Shown here: in pieces, positions 43,766-53,285 of the stretch
Numbering within the stretch: position 1 is the stretch's first letter
How the letters are laid out: each line of letters starts with the position of its first letter
Source: Tribonema minus
Taxonomy: Eukaryota > Sar > Xanthophyceae > Tribonematales > Tribonemataceae
Assembly (NCBI GenBank): GCA_017506865.1
Contig: JAFCMP010000539.1
Coordinates: forward strand, 186,001-250,000
Reading direction: 5' to 3'
Length of the DNA stretch: 64,000 bases
The notes under the pieces: generated by a model
The model's database searches: none
Seen by the model: the letters and a program-made list of their open reading frames with translations, nothing else
What the model was told of the DNA's origin: nothing
Position numbers and translations under genes: made by a program

Positions 43766-45972
43766 ACAGTGGTGAATGTGAGTAGATTAAATACAAGCAG
43801 AGGGTAGTCGGTGCATGTTGGGCACTGATGGGCCTGTGAAAATTGCTGACCAAAACAGACTGACAAGAGCTTGACGTGGTTTTCAAAGTCCCTGGCCGTT
43901 TGAAGCTGACTGTCATCGTCAGTCAGTAAACCGCATCTAGTGCACTCGTGGTTTTCTTGCTGCCAATCTTCTTTGATGTTATGGGGATATGGACAGGGCC
44001 TGTAAGCATGCTTCAACAAGACTGCACGTGCTAGTTCAGGAAGTATGCCAACCGTTTAAGATCTAGCCGTGAACTCGCAATACTGATTCGCAACAGGTGC
44101 AACGTCTCACCAGCAACGTGCAGAGTAGAGTGGGCTCGTCCCTGTAAAGATTTGAGGACTCCTAGTGCAGCTCGTTTTTATGATATATGTCTGCATCATG
44201 TGACAATTGCTGAGAGCTGGCACAGCAGGCGACAAGGTAATACTTGATTACTCAGCAATCATCTAAGCGGTGTCATGACAAGCGTAAGCAGCTCTGTCGT
44301 TTTGCGTGTGGATGTGTTCAGAAGCTCCCATAGCAGAAATCCAGCATTAAGAACGTACCTCCTTGCTGGGCTCCTCGCGGCTAGACATAATGATATGCTC
44401 GACGATGTTGCTCGATTGTCGATGACTGATGCGCAGATGGCAGCTCGACGTGCAGCTCACAGACTGCGCGTTCTGAGAAGTTGTCTCAGGTTGCCAGGTT
44501 GAAGCTGAAGTTTGAGAAGATTCGCACACACAGGAGGCGCAGCAGCTGCCCCAGTGACTGGTTCTGCGCACGAGGGTCCCGTCTAGTGCATCGCTGACGC
44601 GAACCAGTTCTCAACAACCTCGCCGCTCTGCAGGGCGGCAATCTAGGTCGGCATGGAATGAATTACATCAACGTGTGTCGGCGGCCGCGAGAGGCATTGC
44701 GCTGCACAATTCCCATCAACACAAACGTGCTCAAGTGCGGACCGCTGATACCATACACTTAGCCGCTTGCTTCTGTAGTCAGCACTTGGGTGTCAGTGCG
44801 GCAAACTTCAGCTTCCTTCTTTTCCAGTAAATTTTGATGTCTGGTCACCTCTGTTGACAAGTCTCAATTCTGTAGTGCTTTCAAGGCTGAAAGTGCTGCA
44901 CAAGCGTTGATCACCTGCAAGCAGGCCCCTATGATGAAAGTACATTGAATGCTAGTAGGTATCAGCGACTCACCGTGTAGTCATCTCGGCATTCAAGCAC
45001 ACTCCAAGAGTATTGTGATGGCGATGCAAAAGCCTCAATTGCCAAGGCGCACGCCTTGGTGTTGCTGGACCCCAACAGGTTTTGCCTTTGATGATCAAAT
45101 GAAGCGACTCCACGCTCTAACAAATGGCGCAGTACATGCATCGCTAGACGGCAACCAGGTTGAGCATACACACTCAACAAACAAGCCCAAAAACACAGAA
45201 GAGAGCCGCGCTTGCCTGGCATTCTCTCGTGCACGTACAAAGGCTTTGAGTAAGCAGGTGAGCAGTCAAAGCCACAGAAAGCACACAGCGCAACTGATGA
45301 TCTCACTTACACCAGCTGCGTGCGTTTTGTAAACGGTAGCCTGCAGCACGCTTAAGCAATTGTACCTTTGCGGATATATGGCGGAAACCGCAGCTCAACA
45401 GCCCGCTTGTTGCTTCCACCACTCATTGAGTACCATGTGGTACAATGCATATCGAGTAGAGCACTGAGTGGAGCCACACATACGCCATGAACATCATGTA
45501 CAGCGTGTTGGCAATGCAGCACCTTCATGCAGGCATGCCGAGCCTTTTATCGCAAATACTTCAGAAGTATTGCTGGCAGCAGCGGGCGTACTCTTCAGAT
45601 GCCCACCTGAGCCTTATGGTGCGTCATAATGAGTCTTCCTCAATTGCATTGTCAATTTCACCATGTATGCACTCACACGCAGCAAGGCGGCAGCATGCTC
45701 GAAGTCTCACTTCACCAGCACCAGCCCTATTCTACTGCACTGAGTATTGGCACACCCACCCTATCTGCACCACTGCGCCTGTAGCACTGCCCCGGCAGAA
45801 AACCAGGAGCTTGGATCAGTACACCTGAGCATGATTTGAACACCAAGTTTACTGTAAAAAATCATGCGTAGTACAGACAAGCGCCAGCGGGCACAAGAAG
45901 GGCCTGAACACTTGAGCAGCACAGTGATATACAGAGCAACATGGTATTGAACTCTTTTTCTTTGTCCGCAGG

Positions 45973-46387
45973 AGGGGCAGAAACCCTATTGTACAAGGAC
46001 CATGTACAATGCAGCTGCTTGTGTGCAACTCACATCAGAGGGTATGTACACTGTGGCCAGTTCAAACTCCGCGATTACAGCCTCTCAGGCAGAGGCAGAC
46101 CGAATCGCCACCGACCTTAAGGCTCTCATTGTCATGGCCAACCTCAGGCCCTTCAATGCCAAATTGCCGTGCAACTATATGTGACATTGTGCTCATGTAC
46201 AGCCTGCGCGTCCGCTGCTACCGACTTAAAAGATACACCCGCAGGCAGCCTTGCACTTGAAGTTACGCAAACCCTCCCTGTCCACCAAGGTGATGTAGTT
46301 CCACACAAGGTCTCTGCTTCAATCATTGGGAATGAGATCCACTCTGTGAGGTGCTTGGTAACTGGCTCGCACCGTGTTCTGTTTTGA
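45973..46387 (+). CDS. Candidate terminal exon(s) of unknown gene
   Basis: After TTTGTCCGCAG at 45962-45972 an open segment runs to TGA at 46184 (EGQKPYCTRTMYNAAACVQL, then SQAEADRIATDLKALIVMAN). A second open segment after GTACAG (about 46200) reads DLKDTPAGSLALEVTQTLPV and IIGNEIHSVRCLVTGSHRVL, ending at 46387. Composition is protein-like. No upstream exon or family was found, and it ends a few bases before the opposite-strand stop of the acidic-family gene. Confidence 0.3.
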
Positions 46388-46393
46388 GCAGGT

Positions 46394-48089
46394 TCAATTA
46401 GGCATTCCAGAGTTGTTTGTCGGCGCCACATACTCCTTATTAACAGGGACTTGGTTACTGATGGTGTTGAGGTGGTCTCTGCCACCCATCAGGTCAGCGG
46501 TCTGCGGCAGCGAGCAACGCGGGGAAATAGACAGCATCACGAGTATGAGGGGGGTGATGCATGAGTCGGTGCAAGGGTTTGTGTGGAGCAGACAGCGCGA
46601 TGACAAGTGTGGCGTGGCAGCCTTGACGTACATGAGAATATGCGTTGGTAACACTTTTTGAAGTGGGTATTTAGGGAGTAATTGTGCAGACCACTTCGAG
46701 CAATGCGCAGCCTGAAAAAGTGCCGTTGAATCAAGCAATCAGGAACTTGAAGCGGAAGCACTCGCAGAAAACAGAAATAGAAACACAATTGTAATTGTAT
46801 GTGTGTTTGTGTCTTACAGATGTGTTTGTGTTAGCTGCATGATTATCTCAAAACCACGCAGTGCGTGTTGTATTTCGTTTACATCAGGCTGCTGCGTGTA
46901 TTGTTGCCTCAGAAACAGGTATGGAGCGCAGCAGTTGATTACGCATCAGTGCCAATGTGTCACCTCATGCAGCACTGCTGCAGGTGATCAGCGCGTGCTC
47001 AGCCTGTGTGATTACACACTGCGTTCTGCCGGCAGACGGTCCTTGCATTGGCACACAGAAATGGTGCACGTTGCTAATGCACTGGATGCTTGACAAAGCC
47101 TACGCGTATACCATAGTCAGCCTATGCACGCATGCGCTGATGCGCATGTGTGCACACTTGTCATTTGTCTTTTTTACTTATTGTCAAAATACAGCTGCGA
47201 GCTCGTGGGGATATGCACCTGAAGCCGCCAGATCATCATGAGCAAGTATTTACAGATCAGGCACTCAATAGCATTGATGCAGCGAGTGCATTATGTGTGC
47301 ACTTCAAGGAACATGGGTTTGGTTGATGCTCGGACATTTCTGCTCAAGATACCTCAGCACATAAACAACACATTGAGATGCATGTCTCACTATGGGAGAC
47401 CAGCTAGTGAATGGAATTGGTACTACTAATTCATTCTAAAACGATGCTCCTACCTTTTTTGCATACCCCTCAATGCATATTCATACATGTTTTGGGTTGT
47501 TGGGACTGCATGCAACAACAACGGCTTTAGGGCTTCAGGTCTACCAATATGGGGCGCAGTAGATCACCTACTCACAATGAATACGTCACAGTAATAGACA
47601 TCTATTGAAGCCCCGCTGCAGCCACACATGATATTGATATGTATATGGTACACGTTGCTTGCTGATGACGCTCGTTATTCCACAACAGGCACTTCAACAC
47701 GGCAGGTGATGCTGACCGGCGCGATGCAAACTGTTTGGCTAGATGTATGGGGCATCTGCATTAAAAAAACACGAAGTTTAAGGTCGAGCATAATGAACTC
47801 TGACTGAACAACCCCACCATACTTTCTTCAAGTTTCAGTTGCGCACCTCATAAAGCTCGGCCTTGGAAGTGCTTCCAGGGAAGTTGACGCGCGGCTCCTC
47901 TGATTGCTGGCCCTCTCCGGGTGCAGTTGTGACCAGCGGTGTGTCGTCAGACTCTTGAAAGGCCTGCGTGAATATCGAGATCGGTAATGAGGAGGCGCAA
48001 TGCCCTGTAGATGCAGTGGCCTGACTGTAGGTGTAGTGCAGACGAAGAGCTGAGCAAGTCGCTCTGACTTTTTCAAACGGCAGGGCCAT
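46394..48089 (-). CDS. Small acidic DDTP/EYxPP family protein, member C (3 exons)
   Basis: Exons 48069-48089 (MALPFEK), 47847-47963 (39 codons: AFQESDDTPLVTTAPGEGQQ and onward) and 46394-46501 (36 codons: TADLMGGRDHLNTISNQVPV, then NKEYVAPTNNSGMPN) join in phase 0 to 81 residues. It is paralogous to the proteins at 49049 and 53286. Shared signatures are an aromatic residue then DDTPxxTT at the start of exon 2, and N/DxIS then EYxxP in the last exon. Exons 2 and 3 have exactly the same codon counts as member B. It is divergently oriented to member A, with a spacer of about 960 bp. Function unknown; likely disordered. The middle exon is weaker in the SQAGK motif than its paralogues. Confidence 0.65.
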
Positions 48090-48720
48090 TTTAGGTGGTC
48101 AGGCAACAGGCATGGGCTTTGTGCAGTCAACGTCATTCACAAGCTGCAGTAGGAGCACTGGGAAAATCACGCAACTGCGCACTTGTTCTACAAGTCAGTC
48201 CTACTGCAGCCTCACTGGTGTCCTCGCTAAGTGAAGCAGTTTTTGGGACAACTGTTGTATGCACCCTGCGACTTATATGCGAAATGTCAGACTATGTATA
48301 TTACCCAGAATCTGGTGACAACGACATTATGTGCATGATGCATGCTGATGACGGATTTCACGCAGTCAAAGTGGAACTGTCGAATACGTGATCTCACAAG
48401 GCGGCACGGCAACTTTTTGTCGAAGTCCGTGCACGTTACATTCATACAATGCTCCTGGCAGTGCTGAGAAATCCGGCAAGCGTTGAACCCATTTCGGGAA
48501 CCTCCGCTTCAAGGGCTTGACATGCGCACAAGCTTCGCTTCCGTGTGTTTGGCTGGTGAAGGCCTACATTAACTAAAGTTTCTTCTTGTGTGCAACAACA
48601 TACGTCTCGCACCTGGTCCTGCGTCTCTTTCCTATTTGACATGATAATTTTAATTGGCGCTTCAGTCCCTGACGCGATTCGCTCGCTCCAGATGCAGATA
48701 GGATAATTGATGCATTTCAG

Positions 48721-48872
48721 AACTGCGGGAATACTTGAAGGAGGAGACTCGCCCACAGTTGAAGTGCAAATGGCCCATCGAGACGCGCGTCGTGGGGATT
48801 GCGCAAGTGATCGGGCAGCACCGCCTCGTTGCTGCCTGCGACTACGATCGAGCGAGGCAGATGAGCGTGTGA
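48721..48872 (+). CDS. Candidate terminal exon of an unknown small gene
   Basis: After the acceptor GCATTTCAG, an open segment of 50 codons reads (G)AA then LREYLKEETRPQLKCKWPIE, TRVVGIAQVIGQHRLVAACD and YDRARQMSV before TGA. The composition is strongly protein-like (amphipathic helix, no low complexity). It requires a phase-1 donor upstream. A segment at 48284-48388 starting MSDYVYYPESGDND might be its first exon, but the phases do not fit cleanly. No family is recognised. Confidence 0.4.
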
Positions 48873-49048
48873 TGTTGCATGTAGAATGCATCCACATCGC
48901 AATTTTCCATGTTCAACGCAAAAAGAATATCCGCGATCGAGAGCTGACTCAATGCAATGCCGTTCCAAGTTGGCTCCAGGGCTGGGCATATGCTCACTCT
49001 TAACCCAAGTGCTAATCAACCTCATCAGTAAAACTCTAAGACACCATC

Positions 49049-50262
49049 ATGTCGGGTAAGATGGACAACCAGAACACGGTCTTCGCGGAGGTTGACGACA
49101 CCCCTCAGATCACCACAAGATCGCAGGCAGGCAAGAAGATCAGCCCACCGGACATGTACGAGCCTGGGAACCCTGATTCTACGCAGCTAACTGAGGTCAG
49201 TGACGATGCTATGAGTGTATCGCTTCGCTCTGTTCGATGCATGACACCGTGTTGCACGCAAATGCACGCTATGCCTCAGGCCGCAACGTCTATTAGGACT
49301 TGCGTACTTGCCTACTTCCTGAAGTTTGGCGCACAGTTGCTTGTTTTGGTATCAAATTTGCAAAATGTTTCAGCACCAGCACTGTGTCACTTTCGTAGCG
49401 CAAGTTGTCTTGAGTAAGATGCGGCCAGCATTTGCCTTCATGGCCATGATCAGGTGTCAGTGAGTGCATGTCACTTCACTAGATTTTGTGTTTCAGAGAG
49501 CTCGCACACAAACATAGAAATAGCAGTTGCTTCAACATCAAAAACGCTGCAATCAGTTGCAGCGCAAAGTATAGGACACAATGTGACATGCACTGCAGAA
49601 TGAATGAGTTGCTTGTTTTGGTATCAAATTTGCAAAATGTTTCAGCACCAGCACTGCGTCACTTTCATAGCGCAAGTTGTCTTGAGTAAGATGCGGCCAG
49701 CATTTGCCTTCATGGCTATGATCAGGTGTCAGTGAGTGCATGTGACTTGACTAGATTTTATGTTTCAGAAAGCTCGCACACAAACATAGAAATAGCAGTT
49801 GCTTCAACATCAAAAACGCTGCAATCAGTTGCAGCACCACGTATAGGACACAATGTGACATGCACTGCATTCTGCACGCAGAGTGTCATGAGCATTGGTG
49901 ACATGGCATGGCAGCCATCACCATTCAATGAATATATCCATCGCAATTCAATGAATACATTTTAGTGTACCTAACCTACAACTACCTGTGGCAAATCATT
50001 GCATTCATCACAGCTGCTCACCTTCAACAACACCTCGCTGCCTGCAACTATTTCCGTCTTGCAGGCGACTGAGATGTTTGAGGGAGAGGATGAAGGCGTC
50101 GGCGCCAGCACCAATGGCAACGCCATCAGCAGCCAGACGGCGCCCGATGAGGAGTATGTTCCCCCTACCAACGAGCCTGGTGATGAGGTCTTCAATGAGA
50201 GTGATTATGTCAAGCCCTCTGAGGCCTATGACCCTGAGGGTGAGGAGACACTTCGTGCATAG
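49049..50262 (+). CDS. Small acidic DDTP/EYxPP family protein, member A (2 exons)
   Basis: Exons 49049-49195 and 50065-50262 join in phase 0 to 114 residues. It starts MSGKMDNQNTVFAEVDDTPQ, then ITTRSQAGKKISPPDMYEPG. The last exon reads ATEMFEGEDEGVGASTNGNA, ISSQTAPDEEYVPPTNEPGD and an acidic tail ending EETLRA. Unlike members B and C it has no intron between the MSG start and the VF-DDTP block, pointing to intron loss here or gain in the others. It is strongly acidic, with no membrane segment or signal peptide. No known family is recognised. The intron contains a 272-bp tandem duplication. Confidence 0.75.
49326..49870 (+). repeat. Two-copy tandem repeat, unit about 272 bp, in member A intron
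   Basis: Both copies begin near TTGCTTGTTTTGGTATC (49337, 49609). They carry GTTTCAGCACCAGCACTG, GATGCGGCCAGCATTTGCC, AGCTCGCACACAAACATAG and TGCAATCAGTTGCAGC, and end ACATGCACTGCA. They are nearly identical, so the duplication is recent. It begins inside the intron and is not an exon echo. Confidence 0.92.
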
Positions 50263-50855
50263 GCACAGTAAGAACCGTTTCATTCCGCCATGCGGATTGA
50301 GGTCTAGTCTGCTGCCTGCTGCAGGGGTTGCGTTGACAGTAGTAAGGCAAGTATGGGTCAGGTTGTATTGTGGTTTTAGCAGCTCGCGACAAAGTGGTCG
50401 TGAGTGATCCCCTTCTCCTCTCTCAGCATTCAGCAGTAACCATGGGGATGGCTCGTACAGAGGCAGATGTGCATAGATGCCAATTTGGGTGCGGGTGTAT
50501 ACAGCTGTGTACACAAATGACACTGCGATTGCATGGATTGGCCTCACCGATCTGCTGCAACGATTCTCTTGAGTGTCACTTACAGCATACATATATTCAT
50601 AATGTAATGCGCCTACATACCCATGTTCATAGACTGGTTTTGAGTTTTTTTTGTCTGGGCTTAGCTTGACCTTTGTTTGGATGAGCATTGTGTGGGTTGC
50701 GGATCTCACTCATGAATTACTTTGATCTTTGTAAAGCTGGTGATGTGGGATTATTATAAATAAATGCATGCACAGCTGATGAGATTTGCATTTATGTGCA
50801 GAATATTGTGCACATGTTGAGGTAAGTGCTGCTGCAGGTTGTGACTTGACAATTG
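50263..50855. other. Spacer downstream of member A
   Basis: Nothing recognisable on either strand beyond A/T-rich words and a likely polyadenylation context (ATTATTATAAATAAATGC at about 50747). Confidence 0.35.
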
Positions 50856-51000
50856 TACTTATATTAATTCTCGCTCAGGGCGCGAAAAAGCCCAGATGAT
50901 TGGCATCTAGCTGTAAAAATCTACATGTCGTGTATGACAGTCTGAAAGTGTCGCAATAACAACCACTCAAACGCCGCCGCCGCCAAATGGCATCTCGGGG
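50856..51000. repeat. Dispersed repeat family A, copy 3
   Basis: GTACTTATATTAATTCTCG, CTCAGGGCGCGAAAAAGCCC, GATTGGCATCTAG, ATCTACATGTCGTGT and CCACTCAAACGCCGCC. It matches copy 1 over about 130 bp. It abuts the 3' side of the LINE-like fragment, so it could be a LINE 3' tail. Confidence 0.75.
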
Positions 51001-51029
51001 CCTTCCCCTACATCCTCCTCAATGTCCCC

Positions 51030-51950
51030 CCCCCCCCTGGATTCTGCCATGCGTGTCATGACACGGCCAGAGTACGCCATGTGGAGCGCTGCCGACAGTG
51101 CCCAGTGTCAGCGCGCCTGGGCGATGCCCTTGAGAGTTTTAGGGCGCACTCCTCCGGGCACTGACATCCTGCTGGCATACTGCATCGCCACAGCCTCCAG
51201 CAGCTTCCGCCCCTGCTCCCCGATGCTGCTAAATGACCCTATTGCCAAAGTGGCAAGTTTGTAGCACTTATCATAATACTAGAGTAGTGGGTAGTCTTGG
51301 CGGCCTCTTGGTCGGCAGCATCGCTCGGGGTCTGCTGCAGTCTTCGCCGCCCGCGATGCCACCTGTGCCTCGAAGCAGGTAACATCCACCATGAGTGGTA
51401 GGTGGCGTGTCGGGTCGTCGTAGCCGATCACCGAGAAGGCGTGGCGTGTTGGGTCGTCGTAGCCGATCACCGAGAAGGCGTCGGCAGACAGTACGATGTC
51501 CATCCTGCGACTCCCCGGCGGCCCGGCGGACCCTAGAAACGGCGTGTAGTCCTCGTCCACCAGTCCCGTTTTGAGGTATTACCGCAGAATGCGCTGCGTG
51601 GCCCTTCACGCTAATGTGTACGATGGTGTCGTGCGTCTAGACGCGTGGTTTGACACAGCCGTGCATGCAGGGTGCCCGGCGACTTCCCGCACAGCTTGCA
51701 TGCAGCCTGCCGTCTGCTCCTGTACTCCAATGGCGCGTTGGACGGCCAGCTACCAGGATAGGCCATCGAACGAAGCTGATGTGGAGTACATGGGCTCGTT
51801 GAGGAATGCCATGCCGATCGAGTGCATGTGGCGCTGCGACCGGAATCGAGCAAGTGCTTGCGTGCGTTGCGTGCCCTGCGGCAGCTAATGCAGGTCCGCC
51901 TCCACCTTATCTGCAAGTTCGGTAGCGACGGCATTTGCAAGCGCACTCTG
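51030..51950 (-). mobile_element. Decayed C-terminal fragment of a LINE-like reverse transcriptase ORF
   Basis: On the minus strand, successive open segments show the order expected at the end of a non-LTR retrotransposon protein. First is a zinc-knuckle-like CKLCGKSPGTLHARLC (about 51660-51712). Next is GSRRMDIVLSADAFSVIGYD, then LPLMVDVTCFEAQVASRAAK (51330-51520). A closing helical part follows: SSIGEQGRKLLEAVAMQYAS (about 51170-51235). A 39-bp tandem duplication repeats HAFSVIGYDDPTR. No catalytic RT core is present in the window. Family A repeat sequence lies at its 3' side. The call rests on pattern resemblance to RT C-termini, without a search. Confidence 0.45.
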
Positions 51951-52084
51951 ATTGGGGTGCTTCAGGCTACACTGCAACTGCAGAGTACTGGCGTCAAGTA
52001 TGCAAGCAGCATTCGCACCAGTGCCACCACCTGCTGTCGGCCGCAGCGGCGGCTGCTGCGTAGGTGGTTACTGCTGCAGTGGCG

Positions 52085-52950
52085 TTAGCGCTGGTGGCAG
52101 TATATGTTCCAGGTTGTCACCAGTTGCTGCACGCAGAAATGTGGCGGCTGTGGCGATTGTCCGCGTGAGGGGCAGGCGCGCCACCTCTGCTATTGCGCCT
52201 TGTAGCATTGCTGGTGTGGAACGTGCAGCGCCTGCATTGACGGCTGCCACTGCTGCGTGCGCTGGTGCTGCAGCTGCGCCGCCTGCCGTTGCTGCTGCTG
52301 CCAGTGGTGTTACTGCTACCGCAGGTGTTGGTGCAGCACCTGCCGCATTGGCCGCTGACTGCCATTGCCGCTGTCGCAGCCGGCACGGTTGCGGCGCCGC
52401 CTGCCGACGCTGCTCTTATTGCAGGTGCTGCAGTAGCACTTAGGCTAGTAGGGCCTGTAGCAGCTGAGTTGCCTATGTCTGCAGGCGCTGCTGTTGATGC
52501 TGCAGTTAGTGATGCCGCCGAGGCCACTTGAGGTGCAACATGTGCTGCCGCTGCTGCAGCAGCCTCTGATGCTGGAGCAGCTGCTGCTGCCGCCGCTGCT
52601 GCTGCCGCCAGAGTAGTTGCACCGTGCGTCGCCGCTGCTGCTGCTGCGGCTGGTGCCGCCTGTGCTGCCGCCTCGGCCCCTGATCCAGCAGCAGCTGCGT
52701 CGTGTTTTGCCGGAATGGCTGCGCCATCAGCGCGGCCAGCCGTTGATGCAGTTGCCGCTGCCGGAGCGTTCACGCCTCCAACGCTGCTGCCGCTGTAACA
52801 GTCGCCGCAGCTGATGCTGCTTGTGCTGGTGCTGCTGTCGCTGCTGCCGGTGCCGCTTGTGTTGCAAAAATCCTCAGCAGCGTTGTCTGCAGCCGCTTGA
52901 GGAACCGCCTGCTGCAGCACCCCCGCCCATCCAGAGAGTGCTGGTTGCAG
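52085..52950. repeat. Degenerate GCN/CTG trinucleotide low-complexity tract
   Basis: Long runs of GCTGCTGC, GCCGCTGC and CTGCAG variants leave both strands open. The minus strand gives an Ala-rich frame of 306 codons (52117-53037) and the + strand gives Leu/Arg/Ala-rich frames. There are no conserved motifs. It could be the Ala-rich N-terminal region of the neighbouring element or simple repeat expansion. Confidence 0.6.
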
Positions 52951-52953
52951 AAT

Positions 52954-53010
52954 TGTACTTTTTATTAATTCTCGTTCAAGGCGCGAAAAAGCCCAGATGA
53001 TTGGTATGTT
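52954..53010. repeat. Dispersed repeat family A, copy 4
   Basis: GTACTTTTTATTAATTCTCG, TTCAAGGCGCGAAAAAGCCC, AGATGATTGG. The shorter copy ends soon after the hairpin. On the minus strand three copies can be read as AFSRxER-LI, but the conservation is better explained at the DNA level. Confidence 0.7.
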
Positions 53011-53285
53011 TGCATGTACATCGCACAACAAGTTCATTTATTGTTGCGCGTGATTTCAAATTTTTGATTATGGCAAGTATACATGAAAAGTGAACTGGTA
53101 AGGTGTGCATCTTACTCAATGCGTGCACTGTCACACACACTTTAAAGGATGTTAAATCAGAGAGGTGAAGTATGCGAGTCACTTCCTGGAAAGACAGAAT
53201 ATCGTGTTCTTAGGCATAGTTTGGTGTATAGCGCTGCCGACAGGCCATCTCCAACCGACACTTTCACAACGCCTTTGCAGCAATC

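Larger units (their letters stand above)
42404..45972. other. Gene-poor region with repeats
   Basis: No supported gene across 3.5 kb. It holds repeat family B copy 3 (42944-43100) and a degenerate repeat of about 80 bp (43510-43790) with CTCTGTGG.GNGAATG words. Minus-strand open segments near 44350-44640 have possible splice edges but ambiguous frames. Frames of 127 and 113 codons at 44949 and 45487 look fortuitous. Confidence 0.35.

Noticed and set aside
44347-44640. Minus-strand gene with exons near SGEVVENWFASAMH and EEPSKE
   Set aside because: Several splice choices are possible and the frames do not connect; no homology to decide.
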